Shown: positions 1 through 11,488, counted from the stretch's first letter. The stretch is 64,000 nucleotides of DNA from Notospermus geniculatus (GCA_002633025.1 NMRB01000021.1:687676-751675), one strand, 5' to 3'. Numbers and translations: made by a program. The notes: generated from the letters alone by a model not told the origin.

Positions 1-245
1 GATCCAGTCATTAGTTCAGGAGTTATTGCACCTTTTGTGTTTTTGGTTTCCGCCACCTGGTGGCCAAGCTAAGAGTCGAATCGGACCAAAACTTGGTATC
101 ATAGGTCATCTGACCTAGGGGTATATATGTACCAAGTTTCAGATCAATAGCTCCAGCGGTTACGAAACGTGCCCTGCTAATGGAACACGACGGACGACGC
201 CGACGGACGCAGACCCACGACAAGAGCTCACCCCAGGTGAGCTAA
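1..245 (+). repeat. Interspersed repeat ending in GTGAGCTAA, truncated at window start
   Basis: This stretch matches 15725-15970 (and 40090-40335) nearly base for base: the segment about a vehicle-like GGTCATCTGACCTAGG, a GTTACGAAACGTGCC box, a run of ACGACGGACG-type triplets, and the terminal GAGCTCACC..GGTGAGCTAA hairpin. Other copies lie at about 14.3-15.97, 29.8-30.17, 40.1-41.12, 44.57-44.70 and 46.4-47.47 kb. Family name unknown. Confidence 0.7.
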
Positions 246-610
246 TGAATGGCGACATTCGGGATAAGTCAGAATTGACAACCTTGATCATTTGGTAAAG
301 TCGTCGGGTCAGGCAAGATGATTTGTTCACACACACACAACCCTAGTGGTGTAATACCCGGCCTCAACTTACACTTGGCGCAGCTCGCCAAGTGTAAGTT
401 GAGGTCAGGCTTGTTTCGAGGAGAAACTGCTCAATTTTCCAACTGATCTTCCAGGGGCATGTTGCTATTCTATGTAATGGCAACCTTGGGGAATGAAGAA
501 ACGAAGAGAGTGAAGAGGTTTTCATTTAAAATATTTCAATAAATATCAGCATCCACTCGATGGAATACATGCAGAAAAGTCTGTTGTACCACATGTTCGC
601 ACACCAGGGA

Positions 611-868
611 ATAGACAAATCCCAAATTCCAAGATCTCCGCACTTCCGCCGAAATTGTAAACAGATCCTCGGTCTGAAACTGAATGACGTGATGCAATCC
701 ATGATTCAGCAATGATCAACTCTGACGCAACGTCGTCAAACTCACTGTCGTCACATGGTTGTGGGGTTCTCTGTGTCACGTCATTCAGTGCCAGACCGAG
801 GTTCTGTTTGCCATTTCGGCGGAAGTGCGCAGATCTTTCTCGTTTTCATCAATTTTGGATTTGTCTAT
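611..868. repeat. Palindromic MITE, about 258 bp
   Basis: Long imperfect inverted repeat: ATAGACAAATCCCAAATTCC at the left is mirrored by a TTTGGATTTGTCTAT end at the right, with inner arms around CTTCCGCCGAAAT / ATTTCGGCGGAAG. A second copy is at 34497-34754. Paired open frames inside are mirror shadows, not genes. Confidence 0.75.
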
Positions 869-930
869 AGAAGGCACCAGGAAGAAATAAAATTAAAATT
901 CACGGCACCAAAAACCGTAAGAGGACAGTG

Positions 931-1034
931 GCCTGTTTCATAAAGTGACTTTAAGCTAATGGTGCCAATAACTTCAATGCATTTTCCACCTTGTTGAAGG
1001 TACCATTAGCTTAAAGTCACTTTCTGAAACAGGC
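931..1034. repeat. Short MITE, GCCTGTTTCA..TGAAACAGGC
   Basis: Terminal inverted repeats of about 30 bases (GCCTGTTTCATAAAGTGACT / mirrored) enclose a 104-bp palindrome with TTAAGCTAATGG arms. Copies are at 35832-35935 and 56851-56952. Confidence 0.75.
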
Positions 1035-2356
1035 TCCAGGCTGACACTTTATATGGACTTGGCAGCAACTATGGAAATCCAGTTCAGTAGGACAGCAATG
1101 CAAACAACCAAACTACAGTTAAATCAGATGGAACAAATCACAAGAAAAAATCCAGCAACCGGTAATTTTGGCACCATAACCAGAAAATTTTATATCATGG
1201 ATTGCATATGACTTTCTATTCAATATTAATGTGCCATTATTGGAGACCTGCTTTCCACCTGGTAAAATCAATTTCTTCATGCCACTGAAACAAGAGTGGA
1301 AAAGCATGCCCATCAGGCTCCCACTTAACACTAAGAAAATTGGGATAGACAATTTAAGCAGTCCATACACCATCCAATGTTATTCCACAATATTGGGGTC
1401 ATGTGCTTCTGGCATGAGTGGTAGAAGAAACACTGGCAATAATATTGCCCATTTTGATCCTCATATTGTGCAATAGTATTGATCATGTATGGGCCGCTTT
1501 AGAGCCTTCACCATATGTGACCCTCCATTACAAAACCAGTGCTGAGTCACATGGAAAATGAGCCTACGGTAAACGTAACGCATGACACCACCAGGAGATA
1601 AAGAAATATTATCACTCAGACTTCACAATACCGTAGACAGACAAAATGAAATTGACAGACTTGGTCCAAACTTGACTGGTTTTGAGGTGGAGGGCCACAA
1701 ATGTGGGAGTCGCTCCTGCTGCACACACGATACACTCCGTACACCGAGGTCGAGTAAATACTTCTGACAAATTCAACATTTCAAGGAGCAAAAGTAAGGG
1801 TTGAGCACTTCAATAAGATTGCATTTGGAGTTTACCACACGATGACACTTTGAAGCAGTATAACGACATGATGATGATGAAATTGGAGGAGTTCCAAGGT
1901 TTGCATACAATAGATACAATAAGTTCAGGTTTTCCCTGACTTTTGAGAATGAGAATGAGGTGATTCACATTTTGATTGAGTACAGTCACCTGTTAGTGGG
2001 ATTTCACTGTTGAACTTGGTTAGAGAATACAAGAAAGGCTTTGTGAAGTTGTAAGCACACTCTGACATGATTTTTGCCGTATTTTTTTGTGTGAAAAATG
2101 ATTGATATGTTCACTCAATTTCTTCTGAATGAATGTGTGCAATCTGAATGATATCTGTCCATTTTTAGATCGAATTGTGTTTTTCAGCATATCAAAGAAT
2201 CGCTGTCCGTCATCTTTGTAAATGACACACTATGACGATGAACCAACAATGCAACGTCCCTATGTCAGGTTATTCATTCTTGGAGGTCAGGGGAAATGCG
2301 AACCTCTCAATGTTCCAGATTGTGTGTAAAATCCTGAGGCCTACATTTACAATGCC
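1035..2356. other. No gene seen; 3' flank of the minus-strand gene
   Basis: Unique-looking AT-rich DNA. The only recognisable item is a half hairpin near 1455-1500 that resembles part of the 36962-37117 palindrome (GTATTGATCATGTATGG). Part of this may be 3' UTR of the minus-strand gene ending at 2357. Confidence 0.4.
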
Positions 2357-2536
2357 TCATAATTCCCAGTCATGTTCGTCTTCTTCCTCCTCTTGGTTCT
2401 CACCATTCTCCACAGGGGGAGGCACTGGTTGTATATTAGACAGCATATTCCGCATGGCTTCCATGAGATTGCCAACACTCTGCCTGATAGACGCCTGGTC
2501 CTCACCGCCTACAGCACCTTCATTCGTTGGGGGATT
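2357..2536 (-). CDS. Terminal exon of the unidentified minus-strand gene
   Basis: After the acceptor ..TTTCCTAG, 60 codons including a TGA stop encode a hydrophilic tail beginning NPPTNEGAVGGEDQ. It contains a predicted amphipathic stretch (QSVGNLMEAMRNMLSNIQ), a proline run, and an acidic C-terminus EEEEDEHDWEL. No clear AATAAA was seen on the minus strand within a few hundred bases downstream, so the 3' UTR end is unknown. Confidence 0.6.
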   Translation of the reverse strand, partial: NPPTNEGAVGGEDQASIRQSVGNLMEAMRNMLSNIQPVPPPVENGENQEEEEDEHDWEL

Positions 2537-5500
2537 CTAGGAAAGAAAACAATAAGTTAAATTCCAGCCTTTCGTCGATGGAGACATTTACACTACAGGG
2601 CCATATTTAGCGGGGGTTGGGGGCAAGGTGGCAGTTTCCCCCAGAGCCAACCAAAAAACGTGATTTTCATGTGGATTTTGGGCAAAAAAGGTCTTCTGCC
2701 CCCAGAGAGGCTTTTGCCCCCCAGGACCAAGAAGCTAAATACGGCCCTGATTTATATTTAAGATTCTGTGAAAGTTTTAGCGAATTCTGTTGAGTAGTTT
2801 TTGTAAAACCGCGCCCGTAAGTGATTGACGAGATCCATAGAAGAAACCCAGTGAAACCAATATCATGATATGTCCTCCTCACCCAAGAGGTGTGGAAGCC
2901 ATAATTAGTTACTGTAAAGCAAGATAATTTCGCGGCTGGAAATTTTCGCGAATCAAGAATTATAGACATATTCACGGCAGGATATTTTCGCGAGTCTCTG
3001 CCATTTTTTTCAGTTTTTTTTCACGGACCGTATTTATCACTTGCGTGTACTCATATTCGCGACAGGAAATTTTCGCGACTCATACACTCTCGCGAAATTC
3101 GCGAAAATTTTCTGCACGCGAAATTTTCCTGCTTTACAGTATATAGACAACATTGGGTGATTTAATGTACAGCAGGAGGAAACCGGAGTGCCCGGAGAAA
3201 ACCTGCGATGTCAGAGAGTTGCCTTCTCTATCACATAAAGACTGGGTCCGCCCGGGGATCGAACCCGGGACCTCAGAGGTGACAGGTGCCAATGTTTTCA
3301 TCGTGCCATTCTGACAACCCAAACTCTTGTATAATGCATAAACTGGTGGCGTCTGGTTCATGTTGTCATCATCATCATCCTTCATTTCTCCTTTGTACAG
3401 GTTAAAGCCCCACTGTATTGAATGTGAAAAACGCAAATCATCACCGCGATTCTCGCACGACGTCACGACGTCAGCATAGTGTAAAATGTACTACGCTCTG
3501 TCAGAATACATTAGAGCTCTCCCTGCAGTTTTTTCCAATGCGTGCTGAAAACTAGGCCTTGATTCTGTGAAGTGCGTATCAGGCAAGCATTTTGGGGACC
3601 TTCACGAGGCTATATGGGACCTCTATCTGCACTCTCCTAACTTTTTGAAAATATCGTAAAATTCAATACTGTGGGGCTTTAAAAACAGTTTGGGAGTACT
3701 TTCAATGAAATAACTCAGACGCCATTTTTGTCTGGCCAGGTTACAATGATGGCATTTTATATAAATCACATCGCTTCTATTTTCTATTGATAAAAATGTT
3801 TTTGAAAATATAAGATTTCGAAGAAATCGTTCCACTTTCGAAGTAGGCATACCATAAGTATAATAGCAGCTCATGGTACAACCTTTCATAGGTAGATTCT
3901 GTATAGAATTCTCTTTGCTCTCCTATAGGGTTTTGAATATCTTGAGCAATTCATCAAAGAACTCTGATGAATATACAGGTAATTTATAAATATCATACCA
4001 TACCTCTTTCACTAAATTTTGTTTGCTCTGAGCATAAATGTCAAAGATTGATTATGATAGCATATTATATTTATGTTCTCAGGGATCTGTCCAGGCAGGA
4101 GAAGCCTTTCAATATTTTGTTCCCATTCCAATGGTGAAGTCCTAAACAATGTAAAGTGACACACCACTGTTGCCACAATACATGTAAATACAGTTGTTAC
4201 CCCGTCAGAGGTCAAAGCGAACACTGCCATGTACTGCATTAGGCCTTCTTGGGAAAATATGACCCTAATGATCCTAATGATCCTAATTATAATCCAAAAC
4301 TGTAGGGTCTTGGTTTTGTGTAATCATCATCATCACCACTCTCTTCTCATCAACATACGGGCTCTCAAAATCCTAGTACATGTATTTCAAGACCACTGAG
4401 GCTGAAATTTATTGGCGTACATAGGCCTACAATAATTTAGATGAATTTCTAACCTGAATATCAAAATTTGGCAACAGAGAACGGAAGAACATATTCAGGA
4501 TACTTGGATCACGTAGACGGGCTGGTCTGGAAAAGAAAATGAAGATCAAAGGAGTGAAAAATACACAAATCAGAAACCCACCCCATTAAACTTGCAAACC
4601 GAAAAGAATACTTTTAACGGTCAACAAATTCTCGTGACGATTATATATGCAAAAATGATAAGCTATGTGCACATATACAGCTTAGTGACTGCGCGTCCTT
4701 TAGCCGAAGCCCTAATCCCCAAAACTTGCAATGACGCAATCCTCCAAATGGCTCTGCCACTGTGTGAACATGAGGGTGCGACAAACAATGAATAAGTGAC
4801 TGCGCGGTGACATTGGAGGGACTTTTTATCAACATCACATGACATAAAGAGGCAATTTGATTGGTACAGTGGGAATAGATCACCGACAAATTCCAATAAT
4901 GTGCAGGCGAGGAGTGCACATTGCTCGAGTTGCCTTGTGTCCTGTGGCTGTGGTGTTTATGGCTGCGACAAATATCTAATCATTTTGATCCCTGCAATTT
5001 CGGCTGGGCCACGGAATGCCGGCATTAACTGCTTGCGGGCTTAGGTGCACAGAGATTTCTTGTGGATTTTGACTTCTCGAAGACAATTGTGGCTATTAGG
5101 CTTCCCATACATACAGGTATACGGTATACGAAAACGCCGGTTAACAATGGCTTCACAGACGTGAATCCTCGGAATGCCTTTGTTAACCGGCATTTTCGTA
5201 TAAACGGTATACTTCTATGTATAGGAAGCCTTAGGAACACCCAGTCACTAAACTCTTGGCCCATATGAACAGAGTTTAACCCAGACTCAGGCTTTAACCC
5301 ACACATCTTCTCTTGTACTTGCATTGTCCCTGTTGGTCTTCAGCTGACGTCAGGGTTAATTTACGTTGGCGCACACGACAACCCTGTGTCCACGCTTTTG
5401 AGTTCATAGTACAATAAGTCATTGATTCCTGACTGGGCCACTGCCATATCATTTGTTTCGTTTAAGCGATATTCCAAGGCATAAGAATCCTTTCTACTCA

Positions 5501-8500
5501 TTCCCAATAAAATGTTGGAGTTAAACTGACCGCATTGACACATCACTTTGCAACGCCGATGACAGTTGCCACAACAAATATTCAATTGGTGACAACCAGC
5601 AAGGCATTACCTGTCGCCATCAATATTCTCTCAACCAAGGAAGGTCCTGCGCTCAATCAATAATCAGAATTCAGTGCCAGATAAGATCAATAAAATCAAT
5701 TGAAAGATTCAACTAAACCGCAAACAGACTTGTCGTTAGGCACCAGTCACAAACCACATATTACAATGGCACAATGCTGTTCATCAACCGATTTAGTCAC
5801 ATCAAGAATGTTTTCCATAGATCAATGCAATATATTGAGAACTTTGACCACTCCAGCATATTTCATTCACCTAAAGCTCTTCAACGGAGCGTTGCATTGT
5901 AGTATCAGAAAGATATCACCTGAAAGCCAAATGTCATGAGGTATAACAGTGTTCTGACAATAGTAGACAATGTTCCTACGTCAAAGTCTTTACCTCATTG
6001 ACATGACTCAGCACACGTAGGTTCATGAGAACTGGAATGGTAGTTACATGAATGTCTACGGGTTGTTCCCAATTAAATGCATGGTAAGGTGCTCAATTTT
6101 CGCACCTACTGGATCATGTTGTTTCACAGTACTGCTGATTGGTGTCAGTGTCCGCCAGAGGGGGATGAGGGTGATCTATCCCTCCTCAGATTATTTCGGG
6201 GGAGGGGGGATATATCAGCCCCTCAGGTTTGCTGAATAACATTTTAAATGAATTATATCATGGCGGCAGTGAGCTTTGATTTTTGCCTCATTTTCATGTC
6301 TGACTTGCTTGAAAATCACTTCTTTTACACTGCTATTTTCAAAAAAAAATTCTATGGGAGGGGGACCCCGTGGCACTTTGCACACAGCAGCCTGCTCATC
6401 ACCCCCTCAAAAATAATCCTGGTGGAAACCCTGGATGGATGTCCTTCATTTGTCCATATACATGATTCATTCTGTGTTGGATGCTACAGGTGCAAATTGA
6501 CTCGCAACTACCTAGGTAGCTATCAAAACAGAATCCGCCATGCACACCTGAACAGTTGGTGTTACCACATGGTTGTAAATAAAATGTTTTGTCAGTTACT
6601 AACACTGCCATGATTACCATGACACCTTTTTGTACACAGCAACAATCATTTTCGCTTTTGATTCCCCATTGTTGGTGACAAACGGCTCATCTAATCAATA
6701 GTGGAGGGAAAATCCACAGTAAAAGTGCGACGTCATTGAATCATTAATACCTGTGTGCTTATCGTATTCAGTCTCACAAATCTGCAGTGTGGATTGATAA
6801 AAAAATATTACTTCAGGACCCGTATGCATAAAGGTGGAACAAGCTTATTCCAGGTTTAACTTCATGTTATAACGTGAAGTTATACCTGGAATAAGCTTGT
6901 TCCACCTTTATGCATACGGGCCCAGGAGTGCAATTGCCAACTCGGGGCATAGCTACATGTACTCATCAAACAATACCGGGCGATATTTACGATATGTAGG
7001 AGGAAACCTACTATGTTGTGGAGATATCGCACTCTCTACTACATAACCCACTGGAATGACCAGGGTTGAACCTGCAACCTCATCGGTGGCAGGCGCTAAA
7101 GTTTCCACTATGCCACCCCAACATCCCTAGGGTGATACCTCAGCCAGGACACAGCATACTAGTATGTTACTGTCCAGATCACAGGTGTCCTGGCTTCACA
7201 GGTTTTATTCTGTGTACCAAGCCCATAGACGATAATGTCAAGTTGGATAAAGTTACCTTTCTGGTCTTGTGTATGATACGATTGAATCTGCTGGAGGCAG
7301 GGGGTCATAGCTCATAATAGGCGTCAGTGCCAGATCCTAGAAAATAAAATTGTCCTAAAATTGTGAATTGTAAATGTAGGGAAGGTCTTGTACAAGCCAA
7401 AGAAGTGATATACAGGGTGGCCCTCTAAAAATGCAGTAGCATACCGCCACTACCCACAGCCTCAAACTACTTAGCAATGGATGGAGAATCTTTCTAGAAG
7501 AAAGATGACACCAAGATATCCTGATTTGGCCCATTCGTTCTTGCTCCAGACCCTGAAAAGCCAAGTTGAGGCCCTGAATTCGTGTTTTCCTGGTAATAAA
7601 ATAAGGGATCTCTGACTTTGCTTCACAAAGATGGAGCTAAAACTACTGGACCAAACCGAGATATCCTGGTGTTACTTTTCCACTAGAAAGATTCTCAATC
7701 CATTCATACCAGTGGTTTGGGACTCCATTTAGTGGAAGTATACGTGAGCATTTTTTGGGCCACTCTGTCAGTATGTATTTGGGAATGGCTATGCCACAAA
7801 ATAGATTTAGGTCAAAGCAATATTCCACGGTTCAAGACTTCTGCACATTGACTGCACAATTTGAATTCTATCTAAAGAGCATTTACTCGGGACATTCAGT
7901 ATTCAATTCTAAAAGCTCTGAACTATTTTGTCACAAGGTACAGATCAACTAGCTTTCTTTAGATATAATATGTGCACCAGAGGACATGCACGAGCAGTTT
8001 ATGAACTTGGCCTAGCAAATGACTGTTTAATGAGTTTATCGCAAACACTGAGAGCATCCTTGGCAACGGCCACGCAAAGCAAGAAACCTTCCTATCAAAC
8101 CTGTGTTGACTGAATGAATAAATGATTTAATAATGCACTTTGAGATTATTCCATGAACGGAGAGTGCTATGTTGCATGTTGCTATAGTCAGATACCGATG
8201 ACGACAACTCAGTGTTTTCTCTTGATGTTGGAAATTGACAGTACCCAATGAATGAAAAACTGTATTGTTGGAGAAAATGAATAATTTGTAGGTTTCATGC
8301 AGCCAGGCTAGTTTTCCTATGCACAGCTAATCACTTCCAGTTCGGCTGAATTTTAGTGCAACCTCGTTTACAGGCGTGCGTAATGTATATAACCACACAT
8401 TATAGCATTATCCTGTATTGAGGTTCGGGGAATCCCCAATGCTGCGAGTAGTCTTGCGCAGCCAGCTGTTTCGTTCCACAGTACTGCTATACGGATTCCG

Positions 8501-10121
8501 AGATTCGAAACAGCGCCTGGATGACTGAGACTATGCTCGCCAATTATAACCCATCTGTCTATACTGTGCGGCTTTAAAGTCCACTGGTCGTGCCAGTCAA
8601 GTTGTCTGAATAGAGAATCAAACGCCGCCATCTTGAATCTATTAAAGGTACCCAAGTGCACATTTGCACAACTGAGGCTTTTCTGCCTTCGAATACAATT
8701 TAGAACATGGTCAACTGCAAATCTAGGCTTACCTAGGGATGTAATCTACTACACATGTAAAACATGAAATTTGTAGTTTTGAAATTGTGAATTTCTTGGG
8801 CCACGAAATTATTCTTGCTGTCATTTTGACTGCCGTGACATATTCCCTTTAAGGGGTAAGAGGAAATCAACTAGGCTTTGACAGTCTAGGTATGAAATTT
8901 GAGCCGTGACTCACCGGAGGCAATGCAGCTTTGGCGTCTTTTATTTCGGAGATGACAATATGACGGTAGATGTTGCGTGGTGTGCCACGGTACCGAGTAT
9001 TACGTCTGTAAGCAAACAGAAGCAACTGTATCAAAAAATGGGGACTTATCGTCAACAGCAAGAGAAAAAGGCACCATGGCTAAGATGACTGACTCCTAAC
9101 CAACCCTATTCTATGGTGAAGAATAGTGCTGACAGGTGACATTTCCGAGCTTGAGATCACTGAGGCTGAAGGGGTTATTGTCATCCTGGGTACATATAAA
9201 GTGTACCTAGGTTCGATGTCGTCAAGTGAAATTGTACCCTGGGTCCACTTTCTTGTTGCAAACTGTACCAGGTTCTGATTTAGAGACCTAGGTCTCAATC
9301 AGAACCTGAATACAGTTTGTAACAAGAAAGTGGATCCAGGGTACAATTTCACATGACGCCATCGAACCTGGGTACACTTTATGTGTACCGGTACCCAGGA
9401 TGACAATAACCCCTTCAGCATCACTGAGGTATCTAAAAAAGCTGAAAGCATAACAGAATGATAATGAAGTGGCAAAATCTGATACAAATCATCAAGTACT
9501 GTAAAGCAAGATAATTTCGCGGCTGAAAATTTTCGCGAATCAAGATTTATAGACATATTCGCTGCAGGATATTTTCGCGAATCTCTGCCATTTTTTTCAG
9601 TTTTCTTTCACGGACCATGTTTATCACTTGCCTGTATTTATATTCGCGACAGGAAATTTTCGCGACTCTCGCGAAATTCGCGAAAATTTCCTGCACGCGA
9701 AATTTTCCTGCTTTACAGTATTTATTTCGACCGGGTGGAACACTTCGATGGTTTTTGGCAAAGGTAGAATGTTTAGACTAATGGCCGAAGTCCTACATAC
9801 CGCAGAGCGGTCATAGGAAATGCAAACTGTGTGGGATCATGTGATTTACTGACTGGCGGGAACCAGTGATATCATCTTATGGAATTGCGTCATGTTTTGT
9901 GAGTGAAGTGAAACAAACAAGTATGATGTCCTTCTAGCACAGGATAATACAAAGTAACTCACTTTTCTTCATATTCCTTCACCTTAGGGTCTTGTTGGTC
10001 AACTCGTTGCAATGTCTCAGTTACATTTCTCTCCAACCATTCCATGACCTCTGGTGCCTTCCAACATGAAGAACACCGTCCCACATAGAGAGCAATCAGC
10101 TGCCTGAGAGCATCTGGCTGA
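2357..10121 (-). CDS. 3' part of an unidentified minus-strand gene
   Basis: Four minus-strand exons with good splice sites were found by reading the reverse complement: 10121-9963, 9005-8915, 4526-4454 and 2536-2357 (stop TGA at 2359-2357). The first two join in frame and continue as one protein (..KEYEEK/RNTRYRGTPRNIYR..); the last two also join in frame. The 8915 exon ends in phase 0, but the 4526 exon is open only if one base completes a codon, so at least one linking exon (length 2 modulo 3) is missing between 8.9 and 4.5 kb. The 10121 exon starts in phase 2, so more exons lie upstream and the start codon was not found. The C-terminus is strongly acidic and ends DEHDWEL. The exons look like a conserved intracellular protein rather than transposon sequence, but I do not recognise the family. 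Long introns are filled with MITEs. Confidence 0.6.
2915..3142. repeat. CGCG-rich MITE (TACTGTAAAGCA ends)
   Basis: Terminal inverted repeats TACTGTAAAGCA..and ..TGCTTTACAGTA enclose repeated TTTCGCG / CGCGAAA boxes. A second copy is at 9496-9721 with the same internal order, so this is a family rather than a chance palindrome. Confidence 0.75.
3150..3322 (-). repeat. tRNA-derived SINE-like unit
   Basis: On the minus strand there is a tRNA-like head with a B-box GGTTCGATCCC (plus coordinates 3255-3265) and an A-box-like GTCAGAATGGCACG, followed by a body containing TTTTCTCCGGGCACTCCGGT. A related diverged unit is at 6985-7130 and a tail fragment at 10853-10900. This fits a tRNA-derived SINE; it is not a functional tRNA. 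Confidence 0.6.
3402..3682. repeat. TTAA-flanked MITE (AAGCCCCACTGT family)
   Basis: Starts TTAAAGCCCCACTGTATTGA and ends with the mirror image ..CAGTGGGGC-like TTTAA, with TTAA at both borders. It is 281 bp and almost identical to 28829-29107, with a diverged relative at 19702-19957. TTAA borders are the target signature of piggyBac-like elements; no transposase is encoded. Confidence 0.8.
4454..4526 (-). CDS. Exon of the unidentified minus-strand gene
   Basis: A polypyrimidine acceptor (..TTTTCCAG) precedes 73 bases that are open in only one frame, giving PARLRDPSILNMFFRSLLPN followed by FDIQ, then a GTTAGA donor. It ends in phase 0, matching the last exon. It does not fit directly onto the 8915-9005 exon, which implies a missing intermediate exon. 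Confidence 0.5.
5099..5230. repeat. Hairpin element, 132 bp
   Basis: Arms of about 50 bases: GGCTTCCCATACATACAGGT ... mirrored to ..TATGTATAGGAAGCC, including ACCGGTATAC-like and GCCGGTTAAC/GTTAACCGGC segments. Foldback MITE in an intron of the minus-strand gene. Confidence 0.7.
6819..6921. repeat. Near-perfect hairpin, 103 bp
   Basis: CCCGTATGCATAAAGGTGGA continues through AACAAGCTTATTCCAGG and is mirrored almost exactly after a short TTCATGTTATAACGTGAA loop. Arms are about 48 bases with very few mismatches, implying recent insertion. Confidence 0.8.
6985..7130 (-). repeat. Diverged tRNA-derived SINE-like unit
   Basis: Reverse-complement reading shows a degraded B box (AGGTTCAACCC) and the same TAGTAGAG..GTAGGTTTCCTCCTA body order as the 3150-3322 unit. 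Older copy of the same class. Confidence 0.5.
7411..7770. mobile_element. Mariner-like MITE (TACAGGGTGG ends)
   Basis: Left end TACAGGGTGGCCC and right end GGGCCACTCTGTCA enclose an inverted-repeat body that includes GGAGAATCTTTCTAGAAGAA and its mirror. A second, less eroded member is at 55132-55628. TA borders and the CAGGGTG terminus fit Tc1/mariner-type nonautonomous elements. Confidence 0.65.
8915..9005 (-). CDS. Exon of the unidentified minus-strand gene
   Basis: A minus-strand acceptor (..TTGCTTACAG) is followed by 91 open bases and a GTGAGT donor. The peptide RNTRYRGTPRNIYRHIVIS continues to ..AALPP; it is basic then hydrophobic, with no low-complexity or repeat character. It continues the frame of the 9963-10121 exon and ends in phase 0. 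Confidence 0.6.
9165..9419. mobile_element. 255-bp foldback with 9-bp target duplication
   Basis: Almost the entire element is one hairpin: GCTGAAGGGGTTATTGTCAT at the left is mirrored at the right, and the arms extend to a central GAGACCTAGGTCTC. Direct repeats ATCACTGAG at 9156-9164 and 9420-9428 are a 9-bp target-site duplication, which points to a Mutator-like (MULE) family. It lies in an intron of the minus-strand gene. Confidence 0.8.
9496..9721. repeat. CGCG-rich MITE, second copy
   Basis: Same TACTGTAAAGCAAGATAATT start and TGCTTTACAGTA end, and the same TTTCGCG motifs, as the 2915-3142 element. Confidence 0.75.
9963..10121 (-). CDS. Exon of the unidentified minus-strand gene
   Basis: On the minus strand an acceptor (..CTCATTCCAG) precedes 159 open bases that end at a GTGAGT donor. 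The peptide begins QPDALRQLIALYVGRC, continues with a CSSCWKAPEVMEWLE segment, and ends in a charged helix-like stretch (..DPKVKEYEEK). It leaves two bases that join to the 9005 exon to make Lys. No start codon is present, so this is an internal exon. Confidence 0.6.
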
Positions 10122-11040
10122 CTGGAATGAGTAAAATTGATGATAATAATGAAAATAAGATGAAGAGTTTATAAAAGTTAAAGTTTGGGTTTATAGTCTG
10201 ATATCAACTATGGTAGAGGTTCTCATTTTGCTGTGACGGGTCACATATATGACCCGGCACAGCAAAATGAGTCACATGTCGCTCTTAATAGCTTGGCAGG
10301 TTGAGACCAAGTGTTTGTCAGTTTCAATATTGTCTGTCTGTTATGAAATCTGAAGCAATCTATTCTTCCATTCTCTCTNTGCATAGAGATTCAAACAAAC
10401 TGAATTTCAGAAACAACAGTGATAATTTTCGGTCTGAATGGTCCCTGTAGACCACAAAACAAACAAGGAAAATTTCATTGCACAGAACTTGTCCAGTAAA
10501 ATTTTATAGCTGATTACTTGTTTACACAGCAAATTGTAGTACATTTGGTGTGTACATTTGAGTGTTTTTAGTAGAAATTTCAGTTTATCTTCGGATTGCA
10601 AGACAGGTTTTTTTTAACAAGAGCAAAAATTTAGTTTGCAGTTCTAGACATCCTATGGTGATGACTAGAGCCCTCCTGTCTAAGAATCACAGCTCCAATG
10701 ACTAGGGTTGTGGAATTCTGCAACTAAAAGTTGCTGAATTCCACATCGAAGATGTGGAATTCCACAACGTTGCAGAATTCCACAGTTTCCCGAACTGATG
10801 TACCATGTGGCTCTATTTGAACCCGGCCATAGACAAATTGGGTGAATTTTATGTACTGCAGGAGGAAACCAGAGTGCCTGGAGAAAACCACGGCAGCATC
10901 ACAAAGATTTGGTGACCAAGGCTCACAGCTTCTGCGCAACCACCTACATGTAGGCTAAGAACACTCTCTTGTTCTTGAGGCAAGCAAAGAACATGGACTC
11001 ACTTGGAAGAAATCTACAATGGTTTTCAACAAGAAAAGTT
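10122..11040. other. No gene seen; intron or upstream DNA with short repeats
   Basis: Contains a short palindrome at 10226-10275 (TTTTGCTGTG..CACAGCAAAA), a single unresolved base at 10379, GAATTC-centred inverted repeats at 10708-10790 built of GTGGAATTC / GAATTCCAC units, and a SINE tail fragment at 10853-10900. Upstream exons of the minus-strand gene were looked for and not recognised. Confidence 0.4.
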
Positions 11041-11043
11041 CAT

Positions 11044-11214
11044 TATAGAGGCTATGCACTGACGTCATCAAATGACGTCATCAATGGGTTTGATGCCACG
11101 TGTTGGATGGAAAATGGACGGAGCACGTGGTCAGATGCACTGCGTCAGCATGTCACAACGTTCCATCCAACATGGCGTCACCTCGCTGATGACGTCACGT
11201 GCATAGCCTCTATA
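11044..11214. repeat. Palindromic element rich in TGACGTCA
   Basis: TATAGAGGCTATGCAC is mirrored by GTGCATAGCCTCTATA at the right. The 171-bp hairpin carries several TGACGTCA-type (CRE-like) sites, including two close together on the left arm and one on the right. It lies just upstream of the orphan first exon. Confidence 0.7.
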
Positions 11215-11393
11215 GGCTTCTGAACAAGGGCAGGGAATATTGTTATGGTACCGTACCAGGCAGTTTCACATCGCATGATTTCTGTTTGTAGCAACAACAA
11301 ATCAATAACCTTGAAATCAAATGTGTTACTATTAACTACATTACCAATGAATGGAGTGGCTGATGGTCAAAGTTTTCATGCTGCCATGGTGAC

Positions 11394-11488
11394 ATCCTCC
11401 CATACCAGGGTTTTGGTCTCGCTCCTCTTCATACACTCGCACCAGTGGATAAAGAGGAGCGAGGTAAAAATTCCTGCTGTGGGAGGAT
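11394..11488. repeat. Hairpin MITE in the orphan promoter
   Basis: ATCCTCCCATACCAGGG is mirrored by the CCTGCTGTGGGAGGAT end, with GCTCCTCTTC / GAGGAGC inner arms. A second copy is at 47635-47732. It interrupts the segment that aligns with the copy 1 promoter between the CCAAT and TATA positions. Confidence 0.75.
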
